From Streptomyces sp. NBC_01476 (GTDB taxonomy: Bacteria > Actinomycetota > Actinomycetes > Streptomycetales > Streptomycetaceae), in the NCBI RefSeq assembly GCF_036227265.1, contig NZ_CP109446.1:6465001-6529000 (forward strand): 64,000 nt of DNA. Reading direction: 5' to 3'. The notes beneath the pieces are model-generated. The model did no database searches. It saw only the letters and a list, made by a program, of their open reading frames with translations, and had not been told where the DNA came from. This document shows positions 49,491-56,566 of this stretch, in pieces (the stretch's first letter is position 1; the number at the start of each line of letters is the position of its first letter). Both the position numbers and the translations under genes were made by a program.

Positions 49491-50978
49491 ATGGCTCAGC
49501 GACCGAAGACCGGTAGTAAATCCGAACGCGATTCTCTGCGTCACGAGATGCTGTCCGGCGGCTTCACCCTCGCCGATATCGCATCCGAGATGCGCGCACG
49601 TTTCGGTTTCCGCCCCCGTGAGGCGTGGCGGCACACCCTTGGCTGGAGCACCCAGCAGGCGGCGGACCGTATCAACGAGGTGGCCACGGGTCGCCGGGAC
49701 GCGGTCGCGGCAGACGCGTCTTTGGTTGGCAAGTGGGAGAAATGGCCATCAGCCGCCGGCCGCCGGCCCGGAGAAAAACTGCTTTCCCTGATGGCAGAGA
49801 CGTACGGGTGCTCCGTCGGACAACTCCTGGACCTGGAAGACCACCGGGCGATGCCTGCCCGCTCGATGCGACCGAGTCAGGCACTGACGGCGGAGGTCTC
49901 CGATCCGGTCTCCACGCATGCGCAGCACCCTGCGCCGGCTGCGGCGCTGAACAGCCCCACGGGATCTGAGGCGGTACGCCGGGCAGCCGAGGAGTCGGCG
50001 GCCTGGGCAGCATGGGCGGATCCGACGAACATCGGCGACATCGCTCTGGAACAATTGCATGCCGACGTCCGTCGCCTCGCCGATGAGTACCTCGGTGGCG
50101 ACGCGGTGAGCGTCTTCGTACGCACCCGAAGCCTTCGCGACAGTGTCTTCCGACTGCTGGAGGGACATCAGAGCCCCCGCCAGTCCGCGGAGCTTTACGT
50201 CGTCGCCGGCTATGCATGCGCGCTGCTCGCCTGGATGTCATCAGACCTCGGCCACCTTGCCGATGCCGACACCCACGGCCGCACCGCCTGGTTGTGCGGA
50301 GAGAAGGCCGGTCACCAGGGGCTGCTCGCGTGGACCGCGTCCACACGCAGCAAGATCGCCATCTGGGACGGACGCCTGCGCGACGCCGTCAACCATGCCC
50401 GACGCGGCGCTTCTTACGCCGCAGAAGGGACAGTCGGCGCCCTGCTCGCCTGTCAGGAGGCTGATGCCTGGTCCAAGATCGGAGCTGCCGCCGAGACGGA
50501 AGACGCCCTGCACCGCGCCGAGTCCGCTCGCAGCACAGTCACGGGCCAGGACGAGATCGGCGGCCTGTTCGCCTGCTCCCTCGGCCGCCAGGAGCAGTAT
50601 CACGCCAGCGCTCATCTGCGGACCGGCAAGTACGAGCCGGCCCTTGCTGAAGCGGACAGCGCACAGGCCCATCTGCAAACCCAGCCGCAACGCGCCTACG
50701 GCACAGAAGCTCAGACCGCCATCAGCCAGGCCATAGGGCACGTCGGCCTGGGCCATCCGGAAGCAGTGATGGAAGTGCTCGTCTCGGTACTCCAACTACG
50801 GCCTGAGCAGCGCCTCGACACCGTCGTCAGCCGCATGCGGGAACTCACCGCGATGATGAGGCACGTACCTGGCTCGCGTGGGGCGGAAAGTGTCCGCGCG
50901 CGGGCGGAGCTCACCGACTGGTGCCAGGACTCTGCTCCCTCACGCCTCGCTCTCCCCTCGGGCAGCACCTTCTCCTGA
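49491..50978 (+). CDS. XRE-type helix-turn-helix regulator with C-terminal helical repeats
   Basis: A 495-residue protein. The N-terminal 100 residues match a large Streptomyces regulator family: FTLADIASEMRARFGFRPREAWRHTLGWSTQQAADRIN (HTH region) and LLSLMAETYGCSVGQLLDLEDH. Residues about 180-480 form degenerate helix pairs (ALLAWMSSDLGHLADADTHGRTAWLCGEKAG, ALLACQEADAWSKIGAAAETEDALHRAE), a TPR-like sensor or oligomerisation part. Such genes often sit next to GHKL ATPases in Streptomyces. RBS GGGAGC. It may regulate the lanthipeptide operon, but the pseudogene and ATPase lie between. Confidence 0.85.
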   Translation: MAQRPKTGSKSERDSLRHEMLSGGFTLADIASEMRARFGFRPREAWRHTLGWSTQQAADRINEVATGRRDAVAADASLVGKWEKWPSAAGRRPGEKLLSLMAETYGCSVGQLLDLEDHRAMPARSMRPSQALTAEVSDPVSTHAQHPAPAAALNSPTGSEAVRRAAEESAAWAAWADPTNIGDIALEQLHADVRRLADEYLGGDAVSVFVRTRSLRDSVFRLLEGHQSPRQSAELYVVAGYACALLAWMSSDLGHLADADTHGRTAWLCGEKAGHQGLLAWTASTRSKIAIWDGRLRDAVNHARRGASYAAEGTVGALLACQEADAWSKIGAAAETEDALHRAESARSTVTGQDEIGGLFACSLGRQEQYHASAHLRTGKYEPALAEADSAQAHLQTQPQRAYGTEAQTAISQAIGHVGLGHPEAVMEVLVSVLQLRPEQRLDTVVSRMRELTAMMRHVPGSRGAESVRARAELTDWCQDSAPSRLALPSGSTFS

Positions 50979-51026
50979 CGAGACGCCTGCCACACTTCCC
51001 TTACCCGGCCGGCCCGGCAAGGCCCG

Positions 51027-51671
51027 ATGAGCGAGGAGCCATCAGTGACCGATCAGAACGAGCCCATGACCATGCGCGATCACTGGTGGTGGCGACCCGG
51101 CTGGCGTGAAGGCCGCTCGTTCTACACATGGCATCTGACCTTCGCCGACCAGCCGGACGTACACCGCTTCGCCGCTGAGTACCGACAGACCCTCGGCCGC
51201 CTGGCCGGCCTCGACCTCATCCCCGACCGATGGCTGCACCTGACCATGCAAGGCATTGGCTTCGCAGGAGAGATACCCGAGTCCACGGTCGAGGAGATCG
51301 CAAGCGCCGCCGCACCTCGACTCGCAGCACTCCACTCCTTCGCTATCACCCTCAGTACGCCGATCGTGGACCCTGAGGCACTCCTCGTGCCTGTTCAGCC
51401 GCACCAGACCGTCACTCAGCTGCGCGATGCGATCCGCGTCTCCATCGGCGACGTTCTTGGCGAAGTCCCGGAGAGCGCAGGGGGTTTCGTGCCCCACGTC
51501 TCCCTCGCGTACAGCAACTCCGACGGCGCAGCTGCTCCATTCGCCGAGGCAATTGCGGCTTCTGACATCGCACCGGCCAAGGCACGGATCACCCACGTGG
51601 ACCTGATCCGCATCAACCGCGACCACCGGATGTACGAGTGGACCGAAGTTCGACGCCTCCCGCTCGACTGA
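51027..51671 (+). CDS. 2'-5' RNA ligase-like 2H phosphoesterase
   Basis: A 214-residue protein. The two HxT/HxS motifs are TWHLTFADQPDV near residue 34 and VPHVSLAYSNSDG near residue 153, spaced as in the 2H phosphoesterase superfamily; a further LHLTMQGIGF follows the first. These enzymes act on 2',3'-cyclic phosphates or 2'-5' linkages of RNA or small nucleotides; cellular substrates in bacteria are uncertain. It starts 48 bp after the XRE regulator, perhaps co-transcribed with it. RBS is weak (CAAGGCCCG). Confidence 0.87.
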   Translation: MSEEPSVTDQNEPMTMRDHWWWRPGWREGRSFYTWHLTFADQPDVHRFAAEYRQTLGRLAGLDLIPDRWLHLTMQGIGFAGEIPESTVEEIASAAAPRLAALHSFAITLSTPIVDPEALLVPVQPHQTVTQLRDAIRVSIGDVLGEVPESAGGFVPHVSLAYSNSDGAAAPFAEAIAASDIAPAKARITHVDLIRINRDHRMYEWTEVRRLPLD

Positions 51672-51828
51672 TCAAGCCGGGCCTTGGGTCAAGGCCCCTG
51701 CCGGCCGCGTGAGCGGGTGGGTTAATTCGGTGGCGGCCGGCGGCGGGGTGCGGCTAGGGTCCGTGGGTGTTGGAGGGGGCCCGGACGGGGCCCGGTTGGG
51801 CGTGTGCAGGATCAGGGAGGTGTGACCG

Positions 51829-51900
51829 ATGGCTGTTTTTGAGATGGGCGCTGCCCGCATTCGGCTGATCGTGCTGTTCACCTCCGTGGTCTCCGGCTGA
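51829..51900 (+). CDS. 23-residue peptide gene upstream of rsgA
   Basis: MAVFEMGAARIRLIVLFTSVVSG with stop TGA. A clear GGGAGGTGTG ribosome binding site lies seven bases before the ATG, the strongest in this intergenic region. The peptide is amphipathic at the start, then hydrophobic. It ends 68 bp before the rsgA start. It may be a regulatory leader peptide, a small membrane peptide or a chance frame. The surrounding 51672-51968 has no other gene. Confidence 0.45.
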   Translation: MAVFEMGAARIRLIVLFTSVVSG

Positions 51901-51968
51901 CTCACTCTTCTCTCTTCTGGCGCGCGTGGGCGCGTGGTGTGCCGGGGCCCTGTTCGAAGGGTTTTCCG

Positions 51969-53087
51969 TTGTCTTTCTCTTTTCTCTCGGCTTCTTCGCA
52001 TGCCCTCGTGCCCTATGGGTGGGACGACGTGTGGGAGGCGGAGTTCGCCGCGCACACGGCGCCCGGGCTGGTGCCCGGGCGGGTGGTGCGGGTGGACCGG
52101 AACATGTGTGATGTGTTCACCGCGGACGGCATCGTCCGGGCCGACACGGCGATGGTGATGCCGTCCGACCCGATGAGGATCGTCTGCACGGGTGACTGGG
52201 CCGTGCTGGACCCTGGGGACAGCGACCCGCGGTTCGTCCGCAAGCTGCTGCCGCGGCGGACCCGGTTCGTACGGTCGACGTCCTCGAAGCGGTCCGAGGG
52301 GCAGGTGCTGGCCGCGAATCTGGATCACGTGGTGGTCTGCGTGTCCCTCGCCGCCGAGCTGGATCTGGGCCGGCTCGAACGCTTCCTGTCGCTGGCGTGG
52401 GAGAGCGGCGCGCAGCCGGTGGTCGCGCTGACCAAGGCGGACCTCGTACCGGACACCACGCATCTGCTGGCCGACGCGGAGGCCGCCGCGCCCGGCGTGC
52501 GGGTGGTCGTGGTGAGCGCGGCCGACGGCACCGGCCTCGACGTGCTCGCGGGGGTGCTCGACCGGGGCAGCGCGGTGCTGCTCGGCCAGTCCGGCGCCGG
52601 CAAGTCCACCCTCACCAACGCCCTGCTGGGCAGTGAGGTGCAGGAGGTACAGACCGTCAGGGACGCCGACGGGAAGGGCCGGCACACCACGACCACCCGG
52701 GACCTGCTGCCGCTGCCCGGCGGCGGGGTGCTGATCGACACGCCGGGGCTGCGCGGCGTCGGGCTCTGGGACGCCCAGTCCGGGGTCTCCCAGGTCTTCG
52801 CCGAGATCGAGGCACTCGCCCGCGACTGCCGCTTCCACGACTGCTCGCACCAGAGCGAGCCGGGCTGCGCCGTACTCACCGCGCTGGAAGAGGGCGTCCT
52901 GCCGCACCGCCGGCTGGAGAGCTACCGCAAGCTGCTGCGGGAGAACGCCTGGATCGCCTCACGCACCGACCAGCGGCTGCGCTCGGAGATGCGGCGCGAG
53001 TGGAAGCAGCGGTCGGCGGCCGGCCGGGAGATGTACGAGCGCAAGCGTGGCGGGGGCGGAGGTCACCGCCACGGGCGCGTCTACTGA
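51969..53087 (+). CDS. rsgA: ribosome small-subunit-dependent GTPase A (RsgA/YjeQ)
   Basis: A 372-residue circularly permuted GTPase. The OB-fold part includes GRVVRVDRNMCDVFTADGIVRAD. The G4 motif ALTKADLV comes first, then G1 GQSGAGKSTLTNALLG, then G3 DTPGLRG, the permuted order G4-G1-G3 that defines RsgA. The C-terminal zinc-knuckle CRFHDCSHQSEPGCAV (three Cys and His) binds zinc. It assists 30S maturation. The TTG at 51969 is chosen because GAAGGG lies seven bases upstream and the protein-like part (ALVPYGWDDVWEAEF) starts shortly after. A typical chromosomal gene. Confidence 0.9.
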   Translation: MSFSFLSASSHALVPYGWDDVWEAEFAAHTAPGLVPGRVVRVDRNMCDVFTADGIVRADTAMVMPSDPMRIVCTGDWAVLDPGDSDPRFVRKLLPRRTRFVRSTSSKRSEGQVLAANLDHVVVCVSLAAELDLGRLERFLSLAWESGAQPVVALTKADLVPDTTHLLADAEAAAPGVRVVVVSAADGTGLDVLAGVLDRGSAVLLGQSGAGKSTLTNALLGSEVQEVQTVRDADGKGRHTTTTRDLLPLPGGGVLIDTPGLRGVGLWDAQSGVSQVFAEIEALARDCRFHDCSHQSEPGCAVLTALEEGVLPHRRLESYRKLLRENAWIASRTDQRLRSEMRREWKQRSAAGREMYERKRGGGGGHRHGRVY

Positions 53088-53113
53088 CCCGCTGCCGGGG
53101 TGAGTCACGGCGA

Positions 53114-53138
53114 CGGCCGTCGGTCCCAACGACGGCCG
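53114..53138 (+). terminator. possible terminator hairpin after rsgA
   Basis: A 9-bp stem (53114-53122 with 53130-53138) with a 7-base loop, 26 bp after the rsgA stop. Moderate stability only. Confidence 0.5.
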
Positions 53139-53169
53139 CCGCTGCCCGGGGGTGCCGGGCGGGCGGACC

Positions 53170-53301
53170 TCATCCGGCCCCGCCGCCGCGGCCGTGCCGG
53201 CGCCGCACCGCGATCGGGCTGCCCGAGCTCCAGAAGGAGCCGATGACAACGGCGACCACGAGTGCGACGATCACGATCCCGAGAATCACGCTGTAAGCCA
53301 T
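53170..53301 (-). CDS. small single-pass membrane protein (43 aa)
   Basis: The frame reads MAYSVILGIVIVALVVAV followed by VIGSFWSSGSPIAVRRRHGR and a glycine-rich end. The first 22 residues form one hydrophobic helix; the tail is Arg-rich and should stay in the cytoplasm by the positive-inside rule. A perfect-looking RBS, GGAGGG, is six bases before the ATG, and codon use shows the strong G/C third-position bias of real genes in this DNA. It is convergent with rsgA. No family was recognised. Confidence 0.7.
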   Translation of the reverse strand: MAYSVILGIVIVALVVAVVIGSFWSSGSPIAVRRRHGRGGGAG

Positions 53302-53504
53302 GCCGAACCCTCCTCGCCACGCGCGCGGTCTTCACCGCACCATCACGTTCGCTACGTGCCCGTGACATTCCCGTTGCGCGGTGTTTCCAACCCACAGCCG
53401 GGTGCGAGGAGTTCGCGGGGGCCGGGACAGGCCCCGCGAAGCGGCCAGGGAGCAGGTCAGAGGGAAGGGTCCAGGGGCCCCAACAGGGCTCCTGGGCAGG
53501 CGGC

Positions 53505-54545
53505 TTACGCCGAGGCCCGCACCACCACCTGGGTCGGTGTCACGATCGAGGACAGTGCGGGCACCTCCCCCTCGGGGCCGGCCACCGGTGGGGCCACCCG
53601 GCGCAGCAGCAGCCGCGCCATCATCCGGCCCATCTCCTCGATGTCCTGACGGATCGTCGTCAGCGGCGGGTCGGTCCACTCGGCGACCGACACGATGTCG
53701 TCGAAGCCGATCACCGCCACGTCCTCGGGCACCCGCCGCCCCCGGTGCCGCAGTTCCCGCAGCGCGCCCGAGGCCATCACGTCGGAGGCGGCGAAGACCG
53801 CGTCCAGGTCGGGCCGGCGCTCCAGCAGCTCGGCCATCGCCCGCGCCCCGCCCTCCGGGGTGAAGTCGCCCTCGACGATGAGCTTCGGGTCGATGTCCGG
53901 CAGCACGTCGCGGAAGCCGTCGAGCCGGTCGATCGAAGCGGTCTGGTCCAGCGGACCCGCGATGTGCGCGATCCGGCGCCGGCCGAGGCCCTGCAGATGG
54001 CGTACCGCGTCCTGGGCGCCGCCCCGGTTGTCGCAGTCGACATAGAGCGTGTCCGCGTCCGACCAGCTCGGCCGGCCGCCGATCACCGTGGGCACCCCGG
54101 CCTTGCGGGCCATCACCGGCAGCGAATCGTCGCTGTGCAGGGAGAAGATCAGCGCACCGTCCACATGGCCCCCGGCCAGATACCGGCCCACACGGCCGTA
54201 GTCCGCCGCGCCCTCCGTCAGCAGCAGCACCAACTGATTGTCGTGCGCGGTGAGTTCACGGCTGATGCCGCGGACCTGCTGGGCGAAGAACGGGTCGGTG
54301 AAGAAGCGGGTCTCCGGCTCGGCGACCACCACGGCGATGGCGTCGTTGCGCCGGGTGACCAGGGTGCGGGCGGCCTGGTTGGGTACGTAGCCGAGCTCGT
54401 CGACCGCCTGCCGGACCCGTTCGGCCAGCGGCGCCCGTACGCCGTCGCTGCCGTTCACCACCCGGGAGGCGGTCGCCCGGGAGACGCCGGCCCGTGCCGC
54501 CACCTCCTCCAGGGTGGGACGGGGCGCGAAGGTGGGGTCGGACAC
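53505..54545 (-). CDS. LacI-family transcriptional regulator
   Basis: A 346-residue regulator. The N-terminal HTH is TLEEVAARAGVSRATASRVVNGSDGVRAPLAERVRQAVDELGYVPNQAARTL, including the hinge helix. The periplasmic-binding-like core (residues about 60-340) has the two lobes with GALIFSLHSDD, VDCDNRGGAQDAVRHL and VIGFDDIVSVAEWTDPPLTTI. The ligand is probably a sugar or nucleoside. GTG start with GAGGAG upstream. No sugar catabolic genes are adjacent on this strand; it most likely regulates itself and distant targets. A perfect GAGAGCGCTCTC palindrome about 85 bp upstream is the likely autoregulatory site. Confidence 0.92.
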   Translation of the reverse strand: MSDPTFAPRPTLEEVAARAGVSRATASRVVNGSDGVRAPLAERVRQAVDELGYVPNQAARTLVTRRNDAIAVVVAEPETRFFTDPFFAQQVRGISRELTAHDNQLVLLLTEGAADYGRVGRYLAGGHVDGALIFSLHSDDSLPVMARKAGVPTVIGGRPSWSDADTLYVDCDNRGGAQDAVRHLQGLGRRRIAHIAGPLDQTASIDRLDGFRDVLPDIDPKLIVEGDFTPEGGARAMAELLERRPDLDAVFAASDVMASGALRELRHRGRRVPEDVAVIGFDDIVSVAEWTDPPLTTIRQDIEEMGRMMARLLLRRVAPPVAGPEGEVPALSSIVTPTQVVVRASA

Positions 54546-54628
54546 GGAGGGCTCCTCGGCGCACGGATAACAGAAATTCCCGGGTGAATTTCGGTGGACA
54601 CAGCGTATCCGGTTACCGGGCGGAGTGT

Positions 54629-54640
54629 GAGAGCGCTCTC
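54629..54640. promoter_or_regulatory. LacI-type operator GAGAGCGCTCTC
   Basis: A perfect 12-bp palindrome with the central CG typical of LacI/CebR-type operators in actinobacteria, 84 bp upstream of the lacI-family gene start. Confidence 0.6.
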
Positions 54641-54740
54641 TGGGTTGCTCCGGGTGGTGTTCCACCCGCTACGGGACGGCAACCGCGGGTGGTGGTGCGG
54701 GCGGCACGGGCGGTTACCGCGGTGCGGGACCCGGCCGGGG

Positions 54741-55223
54741 TCAGCCCGCCGCCACCGCGCCCACCCACGCCCCCGCGACCAGCAGGCAGCTGAGGAGTTC
54801 GACCAGCACCGAGCCGCCCACCGTCCGCATCACCCGGCGTGTCGCCGACCAGGCCGAGCGGTGGCTGCCCAGCCGGGCGCGTTCGATGGCGTAGATCGTG
54901 GCGGTGAAACCGAGCGGTGCGCCGAGGACGGGCAGCACGCAGAAGCCCGCGATCGCCGCCCCGCTCGCGGTGAGCACCATCCGCCAGTTGACCCCCGAGT
55001 CGCGGATCCGGCGCGGCGGCATCAGCCGCAGCAGCACCTGGGTCAGCGCGAGCAGCGCGGTGGCCCCCGCCAGGACGCCCCAGGTCAGCGTGGTGTGCTG
55101 CAAGGTGGCCCACCAGAGCACGGCGGCCCAGCAGAGCAGCGTCCCCGGCACACCGGGGGCCGGTACGCAGACCAGGCCCAGCAGCATCACCGCGCCGATC
55201 AGGCACACCTGTGCGGTCCCCAT
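54741..55223 (-). CDS. DUF456 membrane protein
   Basis: A 160-residue protein with four to five hydrophobic segments. The pattern LVCVPAPGVPGTLLCWAAVLWWA, followed by GVLAGATALLALTQVL and SGAAIAGFCVLPVLGAPLGFTATIYAIERAR, matches the DUF456 family (glycine-zipper-like helices and a GxPGxLL turn). Function unknown. The start at 55223 is supported by the protein boundary; the upstream AGGG is modest. It lies 47 bp from the regulator gene 55271-56254 in the same orientation and could be read through from it. Confidence 0.8.
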   Translation of the reverse strand: MGTAQVCLIGAVMLLGLVCVPAPGVPGTLLCWAAVLWWATLQHTTLTWGVLAGATALLALTQVLLRLMPPRRIRDSGVNWRMVLTASGAAIAGFCVLPVLGAPLGFTATIYAIERARLGSHRSAWSATRRVMRTVGGSVLVELLSCLLVAGAWVGAVAAG

Positions 55224-55270
55224 GAGGCCAACCCTGCCCGAAGAACCTTGCGGGCGCCCGCCCGGGGTGC

Positions 55271-56254
55271 TCAGAACCGGGCCACCCAGCCGCGCTCGTA
55301 CGCCTGCCAGCCCAGTTGCAGCCGGGTCGCCACTCCGGCGATCTCCATCAGCCGCTTTACCCTGCGCTGCACCGTCCGCAGGCCCAGGTCGAGCTGCTTG
55401 GCGACCGAGGCATCGGTGAGACCGGCCAGCAGCAGGGAGAGAATCTGCAGGTCGGTGCCGTCCGGCTGGTCCGGGAGGTCCTCGGCGACCAGGCCCGCGC
55501 CTTCGAGGCGGAGCGGTACCGCCTGCCGCCAGACGCCCTCGAAGAGCCCCATCAGCGATTCCAGCAGCCCGCTGGCGTGCACCACCAGCGCGGCCGGCTC
55601 GGCGAGCTCGCGGGTGAGCGGGACCAGGGCAGTCGTCCGGTCGGCCACGACGAGTTTGGTGGGCACCCGGTCCACCACCCGTACCTGCTCGTCGCGGCCG
55701 AGTGCGGCGGCCAGTTCGGTGAGGCCGTTGGCGCCGGTCACCACCTCGCGCTCCACCACGACGCGGTAGGTCACCCCGCGCCTGGCGGCGTCCTCCTCGG
55801 CGTCGTTGTCCGTCCCGCTGATGGCGACCGGGCGGTCGGTGACCAGCGCGCACACCTCGCTCTCCGCGCCGAACTGCAACTGCAGGAACCGCTGGGAGAC
55901 CGCGTGGGCGCCGGTCACCACCTCGATCAGGTCGTGCACGGCCGGCTCGGTGGCCTCCGCGCGGAACTCGGCGCTGAGCACGGCGGCGGCCAGGTCGGCC
56001 TGTTCCAGCTCATGGCGCCGGCGGGTGAGCAGGGCGGTGAGCGCGACGCCCGGCGGCGCGGCGACCCAGCGGGCCGGCCGGGCCGACGAGCGCGCGACCA
56101 GGCCGTGGCCTTCGAGCCGGCGCAGTATCCGGGCGGTGTCGTCCTCGGGCAGGCCGAGGCGGTGCGACAGATCACCCACGTCGGCGGCGCCGAGGGCCAC
56201 CAAGGCGCGGTACGCGGATTCCTGTACGTCGTCCAGGCCGATGGCGCCGAGCAA
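55271..56254 (-). CDS. regulator with TrmB-like N-terminus and LuxR-type C-terminal HTH
   Basis: A 327-residue protein. The N-terminal winged helix GLDDVQESAYRALVALGAADVGDLSHRLGLPEDDTARILRRLEGHGLV resembles TrmB-type domains. The C-terminal DLQILSLLLAGLTDASVAKQLDLGLRTVQRRVKRLMEIAGVATRLQLGWQA is a GerE/LuxR HTH. This two-HTH layout is frequent in Streptomyces orphan regulators. The TTG start at 56254 is preceded by GAGGGGGA five bases upstream, better than any upstream codon. It is divergent from the PP2C-like gene at 56567. Confidence 0.88.
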   Translation of the reverse strand: MLGAIGLDDVQESAYRALVALGAADVGDLSHRLGLPEDDTARILRRLEGHGLVARSSARPARWVAAPPGVALTALLTRRRHELEQADLAAAVLSAEFRAEATEPAVHDLIEVVTGAHAVSQRFLQLQFGAESEVCALVTDRPVAISGTDNDAEEDAARRGVTYRVVVEREVVTGANGLTELAAALGRDEQVRVVDRVPTKLVVADRTTALVPLTRELAEPAALVVHASGLLESLMGLFEGVWRQAVPLRLEGAGLVAEDLPDQPDGTDLQILSLLLAGLTDASVAKQLDLGLRTVQRRVKRLMEIAGVATRLQLGWQAYERGWVARF

Positions 56255-56566
56255 CGAAGTCCCCCTCGTTCCTTGTTCTGGTGCGGGCGGTGCGGGTGTG
56301 CGGTGACGCGGGCGGTACGGGTCGTGCGGGTGCGGTACGGGTCCTGCGGCGGTGCCGGACCTGGCGGGAATGAGCCACGGCGGTTTTCCGCCGTGGTCAT
56401 CTTCTCTCTGCCGCGGCGGGTTCTGCCACTGTGATCGGCGCCGCATGTGCGATCAGCACGGTCCGGGGAAGGCATGCGGCCGGACCGGGGCGGCCCTGAC
56501 TGTGGGGGCAGGGCCCGCCCCGGCGTTTCGCGTTTCCCGTCGGCCCGGGCGGTGGACAATAAGGGC
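56255..56566. other. 312-bp divergent region with direct repeats and hairpin
   Basis: Contains two copies of a GCGGTACGGGTC-TGCGG unit (about 56312-56348) within a run of related GCGGGTGCGG repeats, then the hairpin at 56375-56396. Otherwise no gene was recognised. Confidence 0.5.
56375..56396. promoter_or_regulatory. 9-bp hairpin with TTTT loop in divergent region
   Basis: Perfect CCACGGCGG-TTTT-CCGCCGTGG, 121 bp upstream of the TTG of the leftward regulator and 171 bp upstream of the PP2C-like gene. Could be an attenuator in either leader or an operator. Confidence 0.4.

Noticed and set aside
56312..56348. CRISPR-like or satellite repeat
   Set aside because: Only two imperfect short units without spacers; simple G+C repeat in an intergenic region.
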